Shown in pieces: positions 8,954-17,713 of a DNA stretch of 64,000 nt; the stretch's first letter is position 1; every line of letters starts with the position of its first letter. Origin of the DNA: G963422565 sp963422565. Its GTDB lineage: Bacteria; Pseudomonadota; Alphaproteobacteria; MPNO01. The stretch lies in NCBI GenBank assembly GCA_963422565.1, contig OY730228.1, positions 620,001-684,000 on the forward strand. The letters run 5' to 3'. The notes below the pieces were generated by a model that saw only the letters and a list, made by a program, of their open reading frames with translations, was not told the origin of the DNA and searched no databases. The position numbers and the translations under genes were made by a program.

Positions 8954-10705
8954 CTATTCCCGGTCCGGGATGATGGGCAGCAGCAGGTGGGACGGCCTCT
9001 CGGGGCCGGTATGGATCGTCACGTCGCCGCCGAAGATCGCCGCCGGACGGTCTTCCGGATCGTCATGCTTGAACGGCCCCACCCCGGTGAACACCGCGCC
9101 CAGCGTGCCGAGCCCGGCCGCCTGCCCCCCCGGCCACGCATAGTCGCGCCCGCGCACCGAGAGCCCGACGCGGTAGCCCTTCGGCACCACGATGCAGGTC
9201 GGCCAGATCTCGATGTCGAGCGCATAGACCTCGCCGGGCACGAGCGGCTGGGCCTCGTCATGGGTGTGATAGGGCCGGTAGGACAGAGTCAGGCTCTCGT
9301 CGAGTTTGCGGTGCGAGGCGCGTAGCCACCCCTGGGCGATCGGGGTGTGCGGGTCGAGCGCCCCCTGAAAGGTGACCTCCCGGAAATCGGGAGAGAATAC
9401 GCGGACGACCAGGAACAGATCCGCGTCCTCGGTCGCCGACGAGACCCAGAGCTTAGCCGCGATCGGGCCCGTGATCTCGGTCTCCGCCGCCATCGGCGGG
9501 GTCAGGAAGGTGACGCCGTCGCCGAGCCCGGCATAGGTGACGGCGCCGTCCGCCTCGATCGGCTGCGCGCTCAGGGCATGTTCCTGCGGGTCGAGATAGA
9601 GTTTCGTCCACTGCGTGCGGGGGATCGGCCAGGCCTCCTCGTGGCGCTCGACGAAGCGCTCGCCGGGATGGCGGATCTGGAGTCGCACCCTGGGCTCGTC
9701 CGTCCAGCCGTTGTCCTCGCCCTTGAGGAAGTGGCCGAAGAACTTCTTCTGCAGCGCCACGCCGTAATCGGTGTAGAACTCGGTCCAATGCTCGATCCCG
9801 TGCACTTCGAGCCATTTCTGCGCCGAGGCGGAGCGCAGGAACCCCTCGAAATTGCCGCGCGGGTGGAGCCCCTGCCCGCCCCAGTTGCCCGAGGACAGCA
9901 GGGGTACCTCGACCTTCGACCAGTCGGGCATGCGCGAGCGCCAATAGTCGTCGCTGGCGAGCGGGTTGTCGCGGCAGTCCTGCCAGAAATCCGCGCGGTT
10001 GGAGCCGAGCTCCTCCTGGGTCAGCGTGGGCGGACCCGCGACCCAGTCTCCGTTCATCCGGCTGCGGAAGCCGTTCCTGCCGACACCGTGCTGGACGGTC
10101 TTGACCTGCGACGGATACCAGGCGCGCCCGAAGGCGCACAGGATGCCGCCATGATGCGAGAGATCGCGGTAATAGTCGGCCGCGCCCTCCCAGACGCAGA
10201 TGGCGGCGAGATGGGGCGGTTGGAGGGCGGCGGTCTGCCACTGGTTCATGGCGTAGTAGGAAATCCCGTTGGCGCCGACCCTGCCGTTCGACCAAGGGCG
10301 GGTTCCCGCCCATTCGATGCAGTCGTGGAAGTCCCGCGCCTCGCGCGCGGACCAGATGTCGAGAAACCCGGGCGAGCGCCCGGCGCCGCGCGAATCGACG
10401 CGGACGACCGCATAGCCGTCGGGTACCCATTTCTCGGGGTCGACCACCTCCCAGTTCTGGTAGAGGTTCGAGGATCCGGCGACGACATCGGGATGGTCGG
10501 CGGCCATCCTGCGCCATTGATCCGTGTAGAGGTCCTCGAAATGGAGGAGCTTGCCGTAGGGGCCGTAGGAGATGATGACCGGGTACCGCCCGTCCGCGAT
10601 GGGGCGGTAGACGTCGCAGCGCAGCACGAGGCCGTCGTCCATCTCGATCGGGGCGTCCCACTCGATCGTCATCCCGTCCCTGTTTTCGATCGCGTGACCG
10701 CTCAT
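8954..10705 (-). CDS. CocE/NonD family alpha/beta hydrolase (X-Pro dipeptidyl-peptidase S15-like)
   Basis: 583 residues from the ATG at 10705, chosen over an in-frame ATG at 10717 because GGAGG lies five bases before it, within the longer reading. The N-terminal half is an alpha/beta hydrolase domain with the nucleophile in GANGISYYA (Ser149). Residues VVRVDSRGAGRSPG form the conserved strand before it. The C-terminal third is the jelly-roll domain typical of CocE, PepX and glutaryl-7-ACA acylases. Such enzymes hydrolyse esters or amides. The adjacent catabolic genes suggest a degradative role, but the substrate is unknown. Confidence 0.85.
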   Translation of the reverse strand: MSGHAIENRDGMTIEWDAPIEMDDGLVLRCDVYRPIADGRYPVIISYGPYGKLLHFEDLYTDQWRRMAADHPDVVAGSSNLYQNWEVVDPEKWVPDGYAVVRVDSRGAGRSPGFLDIWSAREARDFHDCIEWAGTRPWSNGRVGANGISYYAMNQWQTAALQPPHLAAICVWEGAADYYRDLSHHGGILCAFGRAWYPSQVKTVQHGVGRNGFRSRMNGDWVAGPPTLTQEELGSNRADFWQDCRDNPLASDDYWRSRMPDWSKVEVPLLSSGNWGGQGLHPRGNFEGFLRSASAQKWLEVHGIEHWTEFYTDYGVALQKKFFGHFLKGEDNGWTDEPRVRLQIRHPGERFVERHEEAWPIPRTQWTKLYLDPQEHALSAQPIEADGAVTYAGLGDGVTFLTPPMAAETEITGPIAAKLWVSSATEDADLFLVVRVFSPDFREVTFQGALDPHTPIAQGWLRASHRKLDESLTLSYRPYHTHDEAQPLVPGEVYALDIEIWPTCIVVPKGYRVGLSVRGRDYAWPGGQAAGLGTLGAVFTGVGPFKHDDPEDRPAAIFGGDVTIHTGPERPSHLLLPIIPDRE

Positions 10706-10845
10706 GAGGGCCTCCATGCGTTTCCGATGCGGCGATCTTACCCCGATCGGACGGACCCGCCAGGGAGGCCGCCCGGGGGCGGCGCGCGACGTGCTACAAG
10801 GACCCGCCTGCGACGGCCGCGCCGGATAGCGAGAGGGAGAGCGAC

Positions 10846-11580
10846 ATGACGGAACGCAGCGTGGCGATCCTCGACCGTTCGGAGATGGTCGAGAAGATGA
10901 CGGGGATGCTGCGGTTGAAGCCCGCCGAGACCGCGGTCGTGACGGTGGACATGCATCGCGGCCATCTCGACCCCGAGGTCGCGACCATGCCGGCCAGGGC
11001 GGAGGACGCGGCGCGGGTGATCGCCAACGCGAAGCAGGTCCTCGACCTCGCGCGCGGCCACGCGATTCCCGTCATCCACGTGATCCTGGTCTACCGCAAG
11101 ATCCCGGGCCTCGGCAGCGAGGGCATGACGGCGCCGTTCTGGGCCGCGATGTCGGAGATCGCCGACGCGGAGAACCGCCTCACCCTCGGGCGCAAGTCGA
11201 CCGTCGACGACCACAACATCGTCGGCAGCCCCGGCACCCGGATCGTCCCCGAGCTCTATGCCGAGACCGATTACGTGATCGACAACAAGAAGCGGCTCGA
11301 CTGCTTCATGGGCACCGATCTCGACATGCTCCTGGGGAATGTCGGCGCGCGGACCGTCTGCCTGATGGGAATCAACACCAATACCTGCGTCCTCAACACC
11401 GCGTTCACGGCGCACAACAAGAACTATGCGACGGTGGTGCTGTCCGACTGCGTCGCCAGCATGTACGGTGACGACCTCCACGAATTCGGCCTCCAGAACG
11501 TCATGCGCTGCATCGGCTGGGTGCTCGACAACGACCAGTTCGCCCGGAAGCTGGAAGAGGGGCGCAGGCTGAACGCGTAG
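10846..11580 (+). CDS. Isochorismatase-family cysteine hydrolase
   Basis: 244 residues. The catalytic triad of the family is visible: Asp35 (VVTVDMHRGH), a Lys at 148/149 (DNKKRLD) and Cys181 (INTNTCVLNTAF). With a cysteine, the protein is a hydrolase of amides such as N-carbamoylsarcosine, maleamate or biuret-type compounds, or a ureidoacrylate-type enzyme, rather than a pterin-like isochorismatase. It is divergent from the CocE gene, with 140 bp between starts holding both promoters. Maleamate-type chemistry would fit with the maleylacetoacetate-isomerase-like protein next door and a nitrogen-heterocycle hydroxylase upstream; this is inference. Confidence 0.86.
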   Translation: MTERSVAILDRSEMVEKMTGMLRLKPAETAVVTVDMHRGHLDPEVATMPARAEDAARVIANAKQVLDLARGHAIPVIHVILVYRKIPGLGSEGMTAPFWAAMSEIADAENRLTLGRKSTVDDHNIVGSPGTRIVPELYAETDYVIDNKKRLDCFMGTDLDMLLGNVGARTVCLMGINTNTCVLNTAFTAHNKNYATVVLSDCVASMYGDDLHEFGLQNVMRCIGWVLDNDQFARKLEEGRRLNA

Positions 11581-11589
11581 ACCGGATAC

Positions 11590-12240
11590 TCAGCCTTTCG
11601 GGGCGAAGTCCGGCTGTCGGGTCGGATGGGCGTCCGCGAAGGCGGCGAGCGACATGCAGGTCTCGAAGATCCGCAGCGCCGTCGGATAGGCGTCCATCGG
11701 GCAGCCGAACATGCGGCCGCCGACGATCTGCGGAACCAGGCAGAGATCCGCGAGGCCCGGCCGGTCGCCATGGCAGAACCGCCCGGTATCGGAACCGGCG
11801 GCGAGATGGGCCTCCATCGCCGCGAGGCCGGCGCCCACCCATTTCCGGATCCAGGCGGTGCGCCGATCCTCCGACAGGCCGAGCTCGCGAGCGAGATGGA
11901 GGCGGATCCTGGGCACGGTCAGCGGATGGGTGTCCGCGCAGGCGATCTGCGCGATGCCGCGCACCCGCGCGCGGCCCTTGGGGTCGGCGGGAAGCAAAGG
12001 CGGCTCCGGGCGGGTCTCGTCCAGATATTCGACGATCGCGAGCGACTGGAACAGCACCGTCCCGTCGGCGACCAGCGCGGGCAGGACGGGCTGCGGGTTG
12101 ACCGCCAGATAGGAAGCGCCGAACTGGTCGCCCTTCAGGAGATCGAGCGTCTCGATCTCGGCGGGGATCCCCTTGATATTGAGCGCGATGCGCACGCGAA
12201 ACGACGCGAGCGACCGCCAATAGCTGAACAGCTTCATCAT
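11590..12240 (-). CDS. maiA: Zeta-class glutathione S-transferase, maleylacetoacetate isomerase type
   Basis: 216 residues, the normal length. The N-terminal thioredoxin-like domain opens MMKLFSYWRSLASFRVRIAL, close to the zeta-class signature with its Ser/Cys-rich active-site loop. QSLAIVEYLDETRPEPPLLP covers the glutathione-binding Ser region and the domain linker. Such enzymes isomerise maleylacetoacetate or maleylpyruvate with glutathione, at the end of tyrosine, homogentisate or gentisate breakdown. It is convergent with the isochorismatase gene (9 bp between ends). Its start lies only 29 bp from that of the divergent flavin reductase. No homogentisate dioxygenase is near, so maleylpyruvate isomerase activity is an equal option. 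Confidence 0.8.
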   Translation of the reverse strand: MMKLFSYWRSLASFRVRIALNIKGIPAEIETLDLLKGDQFGASYLAVNPQPVLPALVADGTVLFQSLAIVEYLDETRPEPPLLPADPKGRARVRGIAQIACADTHPLTVPRIRLHLARELGLSEDRRTAWIRKWVGAGLAAMEAHLAAGSDTGRFCHGDRPGLADLCLVPQIVGGRMFGCPMDAYPTALRIFETCMSLAAFADAHPTRQPDFAPKG

Positions 12241-12269
12241 CCCGTCCGCAACCGTCCCGGAGCGCCACC

Positions 12270-13397
12270 GTGAGCAAGTCAGAAACCCGCCGCTTTGCCA
12301 ACCTCTTTTCGCCGGGCCGGATCGGCGGGGTCGTGCTACGCAACCGGGCGGCGGTCGCGCCGATGACCCGGATCAGCGCCGGGCCGGGCGGCCGCACCAC
12401 CGACGAGATGGCGGCCTATTACGCCGCCTATGCGCGGGGCGGGTTCGGCCTCGTGATCACCGAAGGGACCTATATCGACGAGGCCCACAGCCAGGGCTAT
12501 GTCGATCAACCCGGCATCGCCAACGACGCGCAGCGCGACTCGTGGCGGAAGGTAGTCGACGCCGTTCACGCCGAAGGGGCGCCGATCTTCATGCAACTCC
12601 TCCACGCCGGCGCCCTCGTACAGCACAACGACCATGTCGACGAGGCGGTCGCGCCCTCGGCGGTGCCGCCGGTGGGCGAGATGGCGCCCCATTACAAAGG
12701 GGCGGGAAAGTTCCCCGTCCCCCGCGAGATCACCCGCCGAGAGATGAAGGAGGTCGCCCAGGCCTTCGCCTCCGCCGCGCTGCGCGCGGTCGAGGCGGGG
12801 TTCGACGGTGTCGAGATCCACGGTGCCAACGGCTATCTCGCCGATCAGTTCCTGACCGACTACACCAACAGGCGCGGCGACGAATATGGCGGGCCGACCC
12901 AACGGCGTGTCCGCTATCACGGGGAGATCGTCGCCGCGGTCAAGGAAGCGCTGGCCGGCCGCGCGCCGTTCGGGATCCGCATCTCCGAGACCAAGGTCAA
13001 CGATCTCGCCCATAGCTGGGCGGGCGGAAGCGACGATGCGAGGACGATCTTCGGCGCGGTCGGCGAAGCGGGGCCGGACTACATCCATGTCAACGCCCAT
13101 CGCGGCTTCGAGCCCGTCTTCGGGACCGGAAAGTCGCTCGCCCGCCTCGCCAGGGAGGCGGCACCGGGGCATGTCCGGATCGTCGCCTGCGGCAAGCTCA
13201 ACGATCCCGCTCTCGCAGACGGGATGTTGGGAGAGGGGAGCGCCGATGCGGCGGCGATCGCCAAGGGCGCGCTCGCCGACCCCTGCTGGCCGGAGAAGAT
13301 CCGGCGCGGCGCGGCGCCGATCGCATTCGACCCCGCGATGCTCCGCCCCTATGCGACCCTGGAGAACGTAGCGCGCTGGCGGAAAGGAGAGGGTTGA
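12270..13397 (+). CDS. NADH:flavin oxidoreductase, Old Yellow Enzyme family
   Basis: 375 residues from a GTG start, with GGAG eight bases upstream. It is a TIM-barrel FMN enzyme: the N-terminus NLFSPGRIGGVVLRNRAAVA and the substrate-anion-binding pair His184/Asn187 in VEIHGANGYLADQF are typical. FMN contacts are also expected around RRGDEYGG. The family reduces activated C=C bonds (enones, maleimides, nitroesters) or, in longer relatives, demethylates amines. At this length it is the simple ene-reductase form, without the C-terminal iron-sulfur and FAD domains of trimethylamine dehydrogenase. Confidence 0.88.
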   Translation: MSKSETRRFANLFSPGRIGGVVLRNRAAVAPMTRISAGPGGRTTDEMAAYYAAYARGGFGLVITEGTYIDEAHSQGYVDQPGIANDAQRDSWRKVVDAVHAEGAPIFMQLLHAGALVQHNDHVDEAVAPSAVPPVGEMAPHYKGAGKFPVPREITRREMKEVAQAFASAALRAVEAGFDGVEIHGANGYLADQFLTDYTNRRGDEYGGPTQRRVRYHGEIVAAVKEALAGRAPFGIRISETKVNDLAHSWAGGSDDARTIFGAVGEAGPDYIHVNAHRGFEPVFGTGKSLARLAREAAPGHVRIVACGKLNDPALADGMLGEGSADAAAIAKGALADPCWPEKIRRGAAPIAFDPAMLRPYATLENVARWRKGEG

Positions 13398-14154
13398 GCA
13401 TCGGCGGCGCGGCGTCTCCGCTCTCGCAGGCCCACCGTCGGATCGGAGCGCGTGAACCCGATTGATCCGTCCGAGCAAGACCCCGTCGCGCCTGAAATGG
13501 CGACGCGCTGCCGGATCCCGCGCAACTGCCTTGAGACGCGATCACGGCGGGAGCCGGCTCTGCGTCTCCCGCCGCCGGGAGAATGAGTCCAGCCGATAGC
13601 GGGATGACGGCAAGGAGATGCGCCTACGCGCCCACCGTGTCCGCCGGCCCTTGGACGAGGCCCGCGCCCAGGCCCCGGGGCACCTACCGTTGCGCCCAGG
13701 ACATCGCCGGTCGCGGCGCTTCGTAGGGTTGCGGCTGTCGGGACCGCTGCCCGACGAGACGACGATCCCGCACTTCCGCCATCTCTTGGAGCAGTGGCAG
13801 GTCGCCATGAAAGCGCCACTTCGGCGACGCGAAGCCGCGCTACCGGGGGTTGGCGAAGAACGCGCAGCGCCTCGCCGCGCCGCTCGGGTTCTCCAACCTC
13901 CTTGTCGCGGGGCGCTACGCCGTCGCCCGACGCGGGGCCGATCCGCCCGCGCCGCTCGGCCTGGCGGCGAGGACGGTCGGCGCGAGCGTCGAAATCTCCA
14001 TTTCCTGGCACGAAAACACGATCCCGATGGTCTCTCCCGTCTCACCCATGCTCCAGACGACCCGTATGCCCGGAAACCAAGCTTGTTCGGACATTCCCAA
14101 GGACCAGGCGGCAGACGCGTTGTCCATAGTTTGGTGCCGCGTTACGCTGATCGC
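13398..14154. other. Gene-poor stretch with transposase debris
   Basis: This 757-bp stretch separates the Old Yellow Enzyme gene from the defence island. Apart from the IS5-family transposase remnant (about 13717-13955), no gene can be supported. Open frames here are short and lack family resemblance. No intact terminal inverted repeats flanking the remnant were recognised. Confidence 0.5.
13717..13955 (+). pseudogene. IS5-family transposase remnant
   Basis: Two separated pieces of an IS5-type transposase are visible. The first reads RFVGLRLSGPLPDETTIPHF and then RHLLEQ, matching the N-terminal 'pDETTI.rFRHlLE' region. It is followed, one frame over (from about 13811), by KRHFGDAKPRYRGLAKN, then AQRLAAPLGFSNLLVAG, matching the conserved C-terminal region. 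The whole catalytic DDE core between them is missing and the frame shifts at the join. It is therefore an internally deleted, inactive scar marking the left edge of the defence island. Exact ends are approximate. Confidence 0.7.
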
Positions 14155-14391
14155 ATGCTACGCCTTCGAGGACTCACCAAACCCGCGAAGCTCACGATCG
14201 ATCTCGACCGGCCTACCTATCGTGCCTTGAACGTGCTCGCTCAGCGCGAGGATGTGTCGGTCTCATGGACGATCCACCGCGCCATCAAGGCGCTTCTCTC
14301 GCAAGACAGGGAGAGCGGTATCGGACCGACAGTCGGCGAGTCGCAGCCTCGAGGCGAGACGATGACTGCCCGCGAGACGGCGTCGCGATGA
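14155..14391 (+). CDS. Small ribbon-helix-helix-like DNA-binding protein
   Basis: 78 residues starting MLRLRGLTKPAKLTIDLD. The segment AKLTIDLDRPTYRALNVLAQ, followed by REDVSVSWTIHRAIKALL, has the beta-strand plus two-helix pattern of CopG/Arc-type antitoxins and repressors. The stop overlaps the start of the methylase gene (ATGA), so the two are translationally coupled. The reading frame is open further upstream through the transposase debris, but this ATG is the first sensible start. A role as autoregulator of the methylase-nuclease operon, or as an antitoxin-like partner, is inferred from position. Confidence 0.6.
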   Translation: MLRLRGLTKPAKLTIDLDRPTYRALNVLAQREDVSVSWTIHRAIKALLSQDRESGIGPTVGESQPRGETMTARETASR

Positions 14392-16580
14392 GCATCGAGC
14401 GTCGGTTCGACGTTACGTTCGTCGCCCGGATGGCGCTCCGCGAGAAGCAGATTCAGCAGAACTATCGACCGATCATCGCCGTGCACAAGTGGTTCGCCCG
14501 GCGGCCGGGCACGCTCTTTCGCGGCCTTCTCCTGGCGGAATACGGCGAGGATCGCCTCCAACAGTCGTTCTTCCGGTCGAACGGTTTCCCCGGCCTCAGG
14601 ATCGCCGATCCCTTCATGGGCGGCGGAACGCCGCTGATCGAGGCGAATCGTATTGGCTGCGATGTCGAGGGATTCGACATCAATCCCATGTCGGCCTGGA
14701 TTGTCCGCGAGGAAATCCGGAAGCTGGATATCGACGCCTACGAACAGGCCGCGTCAATTCTCGTGGAAATGCTTCGCGCCGAGGTAGACCGCTACTACCT
14801 CACGGTCTGCCCACTTTATGGCGACAAGGGCGTTCCCGTCAAATCGTTCCTCTGGATCAAGGTGCTCGACTGCGAAGCCTGCGGCAACACCTTCGATTTG
14901 TTTCCCGGGTATGTGCTCGCGGAGAATCGGCGCCATCCGAGGAACGTTCTGATCTGTCCGTCATGCGGCGACCTCAACGAAGTCGAGCACCGCGACGATC
15001 CTGGCGCCTGCGCGAGTTGCGGAACGGAGCTTCTCCGGCGCGGACCCGCACGTCGTGGCCGATGCGATTGTCCCCATTGCGGCCATGGCAATGCCTATCC
15101 CGGCAATACTAACGCCCCGCTGGACCACCGACTCTTCGCGATCGAGTACTACAATCCGCACCGCAAGGCCGGGCACAGGGGTCGGTTTTTTAAGAAGCCC
15201 GATGAGGAGGATCTTGCCCGCGTCGCGTCGGCAACCGAGCGATGGTGGCGAATGAGAGCTCGCTTCGTGCCGGACGAACGCATTCCTGCAGGCGACGAGA
15301 CGGCGCGCCTGCACCGCTGGGGCTATTCCCGTTACCGCGAGATGTTCAACCCGCGCCAGCTCCTCGGGCTGGAGTTGAGCTGCCGGCTTGTCGCCGCCAC
15401 CAAGGAGGAGCGAATCCGCCACGCACTCGCAACCAATCTCTCCGACCTGTTGCGATATCAGAACATGTTGTGCCGCTACGACGCGGCAGCGCTCAAGGCG
15501 CTGGATATTTTCTCCATTCATGGCTTTCCGGTCGGTCTCGTACAGTGCGAGTCCAACATTCTGGGTATCGTCAACGGTTCTGGAGCAAATGTCGGATCGG
15601 GCGGCTGGTCAAACATCGTGCATAAGTACATCAACGCGAAACGCTATTGCGATGCGCCATACGAAGTTCAGCATTTCCGGGGGCGCAAGGTACGGATACC
15701 CATCAAAGGCGAGCGGATCGGCGAGCGCCTGAATGGCGCCCGCCGCCGCATCGCCATTCATTGCAGCGACGCGGCCGAGATCGAGTTGGCGGCAGACAGT
15801 CTCGACGGGGTGTTCACCGACCCTCCCTATTTCGGGAACGTGCAGTACGGCGAACTCATGGATTTCTGCTACGTCTGGCTGCGGCGCCTCACCGGAGAGG
15901 ACGCCGAAGGGTTCGATCGTCCGTCGACGCGTTCGCCGGCGGAGCTGACGGGCAACGCAACCGAGTCGCGCGGCCTGGAGCACTTCACTGAGGGACTGGC
16001 CGAGGTCTATTCCCGTATGGCCCGGGCTCTGAAACCGGGCTCGCCTTTGGTCTTCACCTACCATCACAACAGGCTCGACGCGTACTGCGCGGTCGGCGTG
16101 GCCATCCTGGACGCGGGCCTCACCTGCTCGGCCTCGCTGCCTTGCCCCACAGAGATGGGCGGCTCGATCCATATTCACGGCACGGCGTCCTCTATCGTCG
16201 ACACCGTATTCGTTTGCCGCGATGCCGGCGAGACATCCGCAAGCTGGCTGTTCGACACGTCCGAACGGCTAACTGCGATCGTGAACGAGGATCTCGCGCA
16301 ACTCTCGGCGGCAGGACGCAGGACCACCCACGGCGATATTCGGTGCATCCTATTCGGCCATCTGACCCGGATGGCCGTCTGGAATCTGCGACCCACTTGG
16401 GACCGCGCGGCCGCAACATCGAGAAAGATAGCAGCCTTCCGCGACCGCTTGGTCCAATTCGGCGACCCGGAGGAGCTCGCCCGGATGGCGACGGCACCTG
16501 AACCGCGGGGCGATCCACCCCTGTTCTCCCAGCAAACGACTCCACCGGACGAAGGACCTCACCGTGCCGTTTCCTTTTGA
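14388..16580 (+). CDS. DNA methyltransferase with inserted zinc ribbons (DUF1156-like, N6-adenine/N4-cytosine type)
   Basis: 730 residues. The N-terminus has IIAVHKWFARRPGTLFRGLL, the HkWFARRp motif typical of DUF1156 adenine-specific methylases. SAM-binding motif I is RIADPFMGGGTPLIEANRIG (Asp74 on). The catalytic motif IV is DPPYFGN (Asp478). Between them are two zinc ribbons: C162-x2-C with C190-x2-C, and C208-x2-C with CDCPHC ending near 231. Methylation of DNA amino groups is thus expected. The gene overlaps the small RHH gene upstream (ATGA) and the nuclease gene downstream by 17 bp, so the three form one operon. The coding region looks less GC-rich than its neighbours, consistent with transfer. 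Methylase assignment is firm; the target sequence is unknown. Confidence 0.82.
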   Translation: MSIERRFDVTFVARMALREKQIQQNYRPIIAVHKWFARRPGTLFRGLLLAEYGEDRLQQSFFRSNGFPGLRIADPFMGGGTPLIEANRIGCDVEGFDINPMSAWIVREEIRKLDIDAYEQAASILVEMLRAEVDRYYLTVCPLYGDKGVPVKSFLWIKVLDCEACGNTFDLFPGYVLAENRRHPRNVLICPSCGDLNEVEHRDDPGACASCGTELLRRGPARRGRCDCPHCGHGNAYPGNTNAPLDHRLFAIEYYNPHRKAGHRGRFFKKPDEEDLARVASATERWWRMRARFVPDERIPAGDETARLHRWGYSRYREMFNPRQLLGLELSCRLVAATKEERIRHALATNLSDLLRYQNMLCRYDAAALKALDIFSIHGFPVGLVQCESNILGIVNGSGANVGSGGWSNIVHKYINAKRYCDAPYEVQHFRGRKVRIPIKGERIGERLNGARRRIAIHCSDAAEIELAADSLDGVFTDPPYFGNVQYGELMDFCYVWLRRLTGEDAEGFDRPSTRSPAELTGNATESRGLEHFTEGLAEVYSRMARALKPGSPLVFTYHHNRLDAYCAVGVAILDAGLTCSASLPCPTEMGGSIHIHGTASSIVDTVFVCRDAGETSASWLFDTSERLTAIVNEDLAQLSAAGRRTTHGDIRCILFGHLTRMAVWNLRPTWDRAAATSRKIAAFRDRLVQFGDPEELARMATAPEPRGDPPLFSQQTTPPDEGPHRAVSF

Positions 16581-17595
16581 GGTCAATTTCGAGGTGCTCC
16601 AGTCTGATCTCGACGCTTACGTTGACGCCGTGTTCGGCTGCCTCGAGTCCGAGTTCCTCGTCATCCCGAAGGGAAAGGGTTTCGTCGAGTTCCCTGTGTT
16701 CGAGGAGGGGTACGAAGCGCTGAAACGAGCGACAGGCGGCTTCCGCGACGTGACGCCCGATTCCGTCGCGCCGATTGTCTTCGAAACGCCGATCGCGCTC
16801 ATCGTCCTTCGATGCATGCTGGGGTTTACCCCGCCGGAATGGGCCTACTTCGCCACCCGCCACACCAGCGTCGAGGTGACGCAAAGTTCGGCGCGTACAA
16901 TCGACCGAAAGATTCGCATGGATCCCGAGACATCTCTGCCGACGAAGGGGAACGTGACGGAGCGGCGCATCCGAGCGCTCATAGCCGCCGCCTGCCATGC
17001 TCTCAACTCTGACGTTCCGGAACAATCCCCCGATGACCTTCATCGGCTCGAAAAGGCCGACACCAAGGCCGGGCTGCTAAGCGTCCGCTCATCGGCCGAG
17101 CTCGGAGTTCCCTATTCGATCCTCCTGTACGAGCGCCTCCTCGGCCGCCCCTTCGCCGGGCATCGCGATTCCATCAGCGAGCTCATCGGCAACATCGTGG
17201 AGAACGCCATCGAGGACGCGCTGTCGCGTGCGGGCATCAGCAACCGAAAGACCAAGCGGGCGGAGCGCCTCGACGGATTCGACCAGGCGCCCGATTTCGT
17301 TGTCCCAAACGAACACAATCCGCAGATTGTCATTGAGGCCAAGCTCACCGAGGACGACGGCACTGCGCGCGACAAGGTGACCCGCGTCCAGCATCTCGCC
17401 GCGCTCAGCATGCTGGGCCAGCCGTCAGGACAGCCCAGGTTCGAGGTCATCGCATGCATCGCCGGCCGTGGATTCGGCGTACGCCGCGAGGATATGAGGA
17501 AGCTGCTTCTCGCCACGCGCGGCAAGGTCTTCACGCTGCAAAACATGACCCAGCTCGTGCAGCACACGCGCCTTGCCGAATATCGCTCACGATAG
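16564..17595 (+). CDS. Putative PD-(D/E)XK restriction endonuclease partnered with the methylase
   Basis: 343 residues from a GTG start inside the end of the methylase gene. I do not recognise a named family. The C-terminal part holds a PD-(D/E)XK core: Asp244 in DQAPDFVVP and Glu258-x-Lys260 in IVIEAKLTEDDG, followed by TARDKVTRVQHLAAL, a helix with the usual Lys/Arg/Gln pattern. The N-terminal about 170 residues may be the DNA-recognition part. Position in an overlapping operon right after a DNA methylase supports a restriction role. A nuclease acting in another kind of anti-phage module is possible. Confidence 0.6.
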   Translation: MPFPFEVNFEVLQSDLDAYVDAVFGCLESEFLVIPKGKGFVEFPVFEEGYEALKRATGGFRDVTPDSVAPIVFETPIALIVLRCMLGFTPPEWAYFATRHTSVEVTQSSARTIDRKIRMDPETSLPTKGNVTERRIRALIAAACHALNSDVPEQSPDDLHRLEKADTKAGLLSVRSSAELGVPYSILLYERLLGRPFAGHRDSISELIGNIVENAIEDALSRAGISNRKTKRAERLDGFDQAPDFVVPNEHNPQIVIEAKLTEDDGTARDKVTRVQHLAALSMLGQPSGQPRFEVIACIAGRGFGVRREDMRKLLLATRGKVFTLQNMTQLVQHTRLAEYRSR

Positions 17596-17713
17596 TCAAG
17601 GCATCGCCCAACCGGGCGCAGCGAAACGGTTGGTGACTCGCACCCCTGTCCGTCTGGTCAGATTTCGAGTCTGCCCGGGTGAGGTCGAACGGCGTCAGGC
17701 CGCCGAGGGGAGG

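Noticed and set aside
17640..17690. tRNA-like T-arm (CAGA-TTTCGAG-TCTG) that could mark an island attachment site
   Set aside because: No acceptor, D or anticodon arms can be fitted around it.
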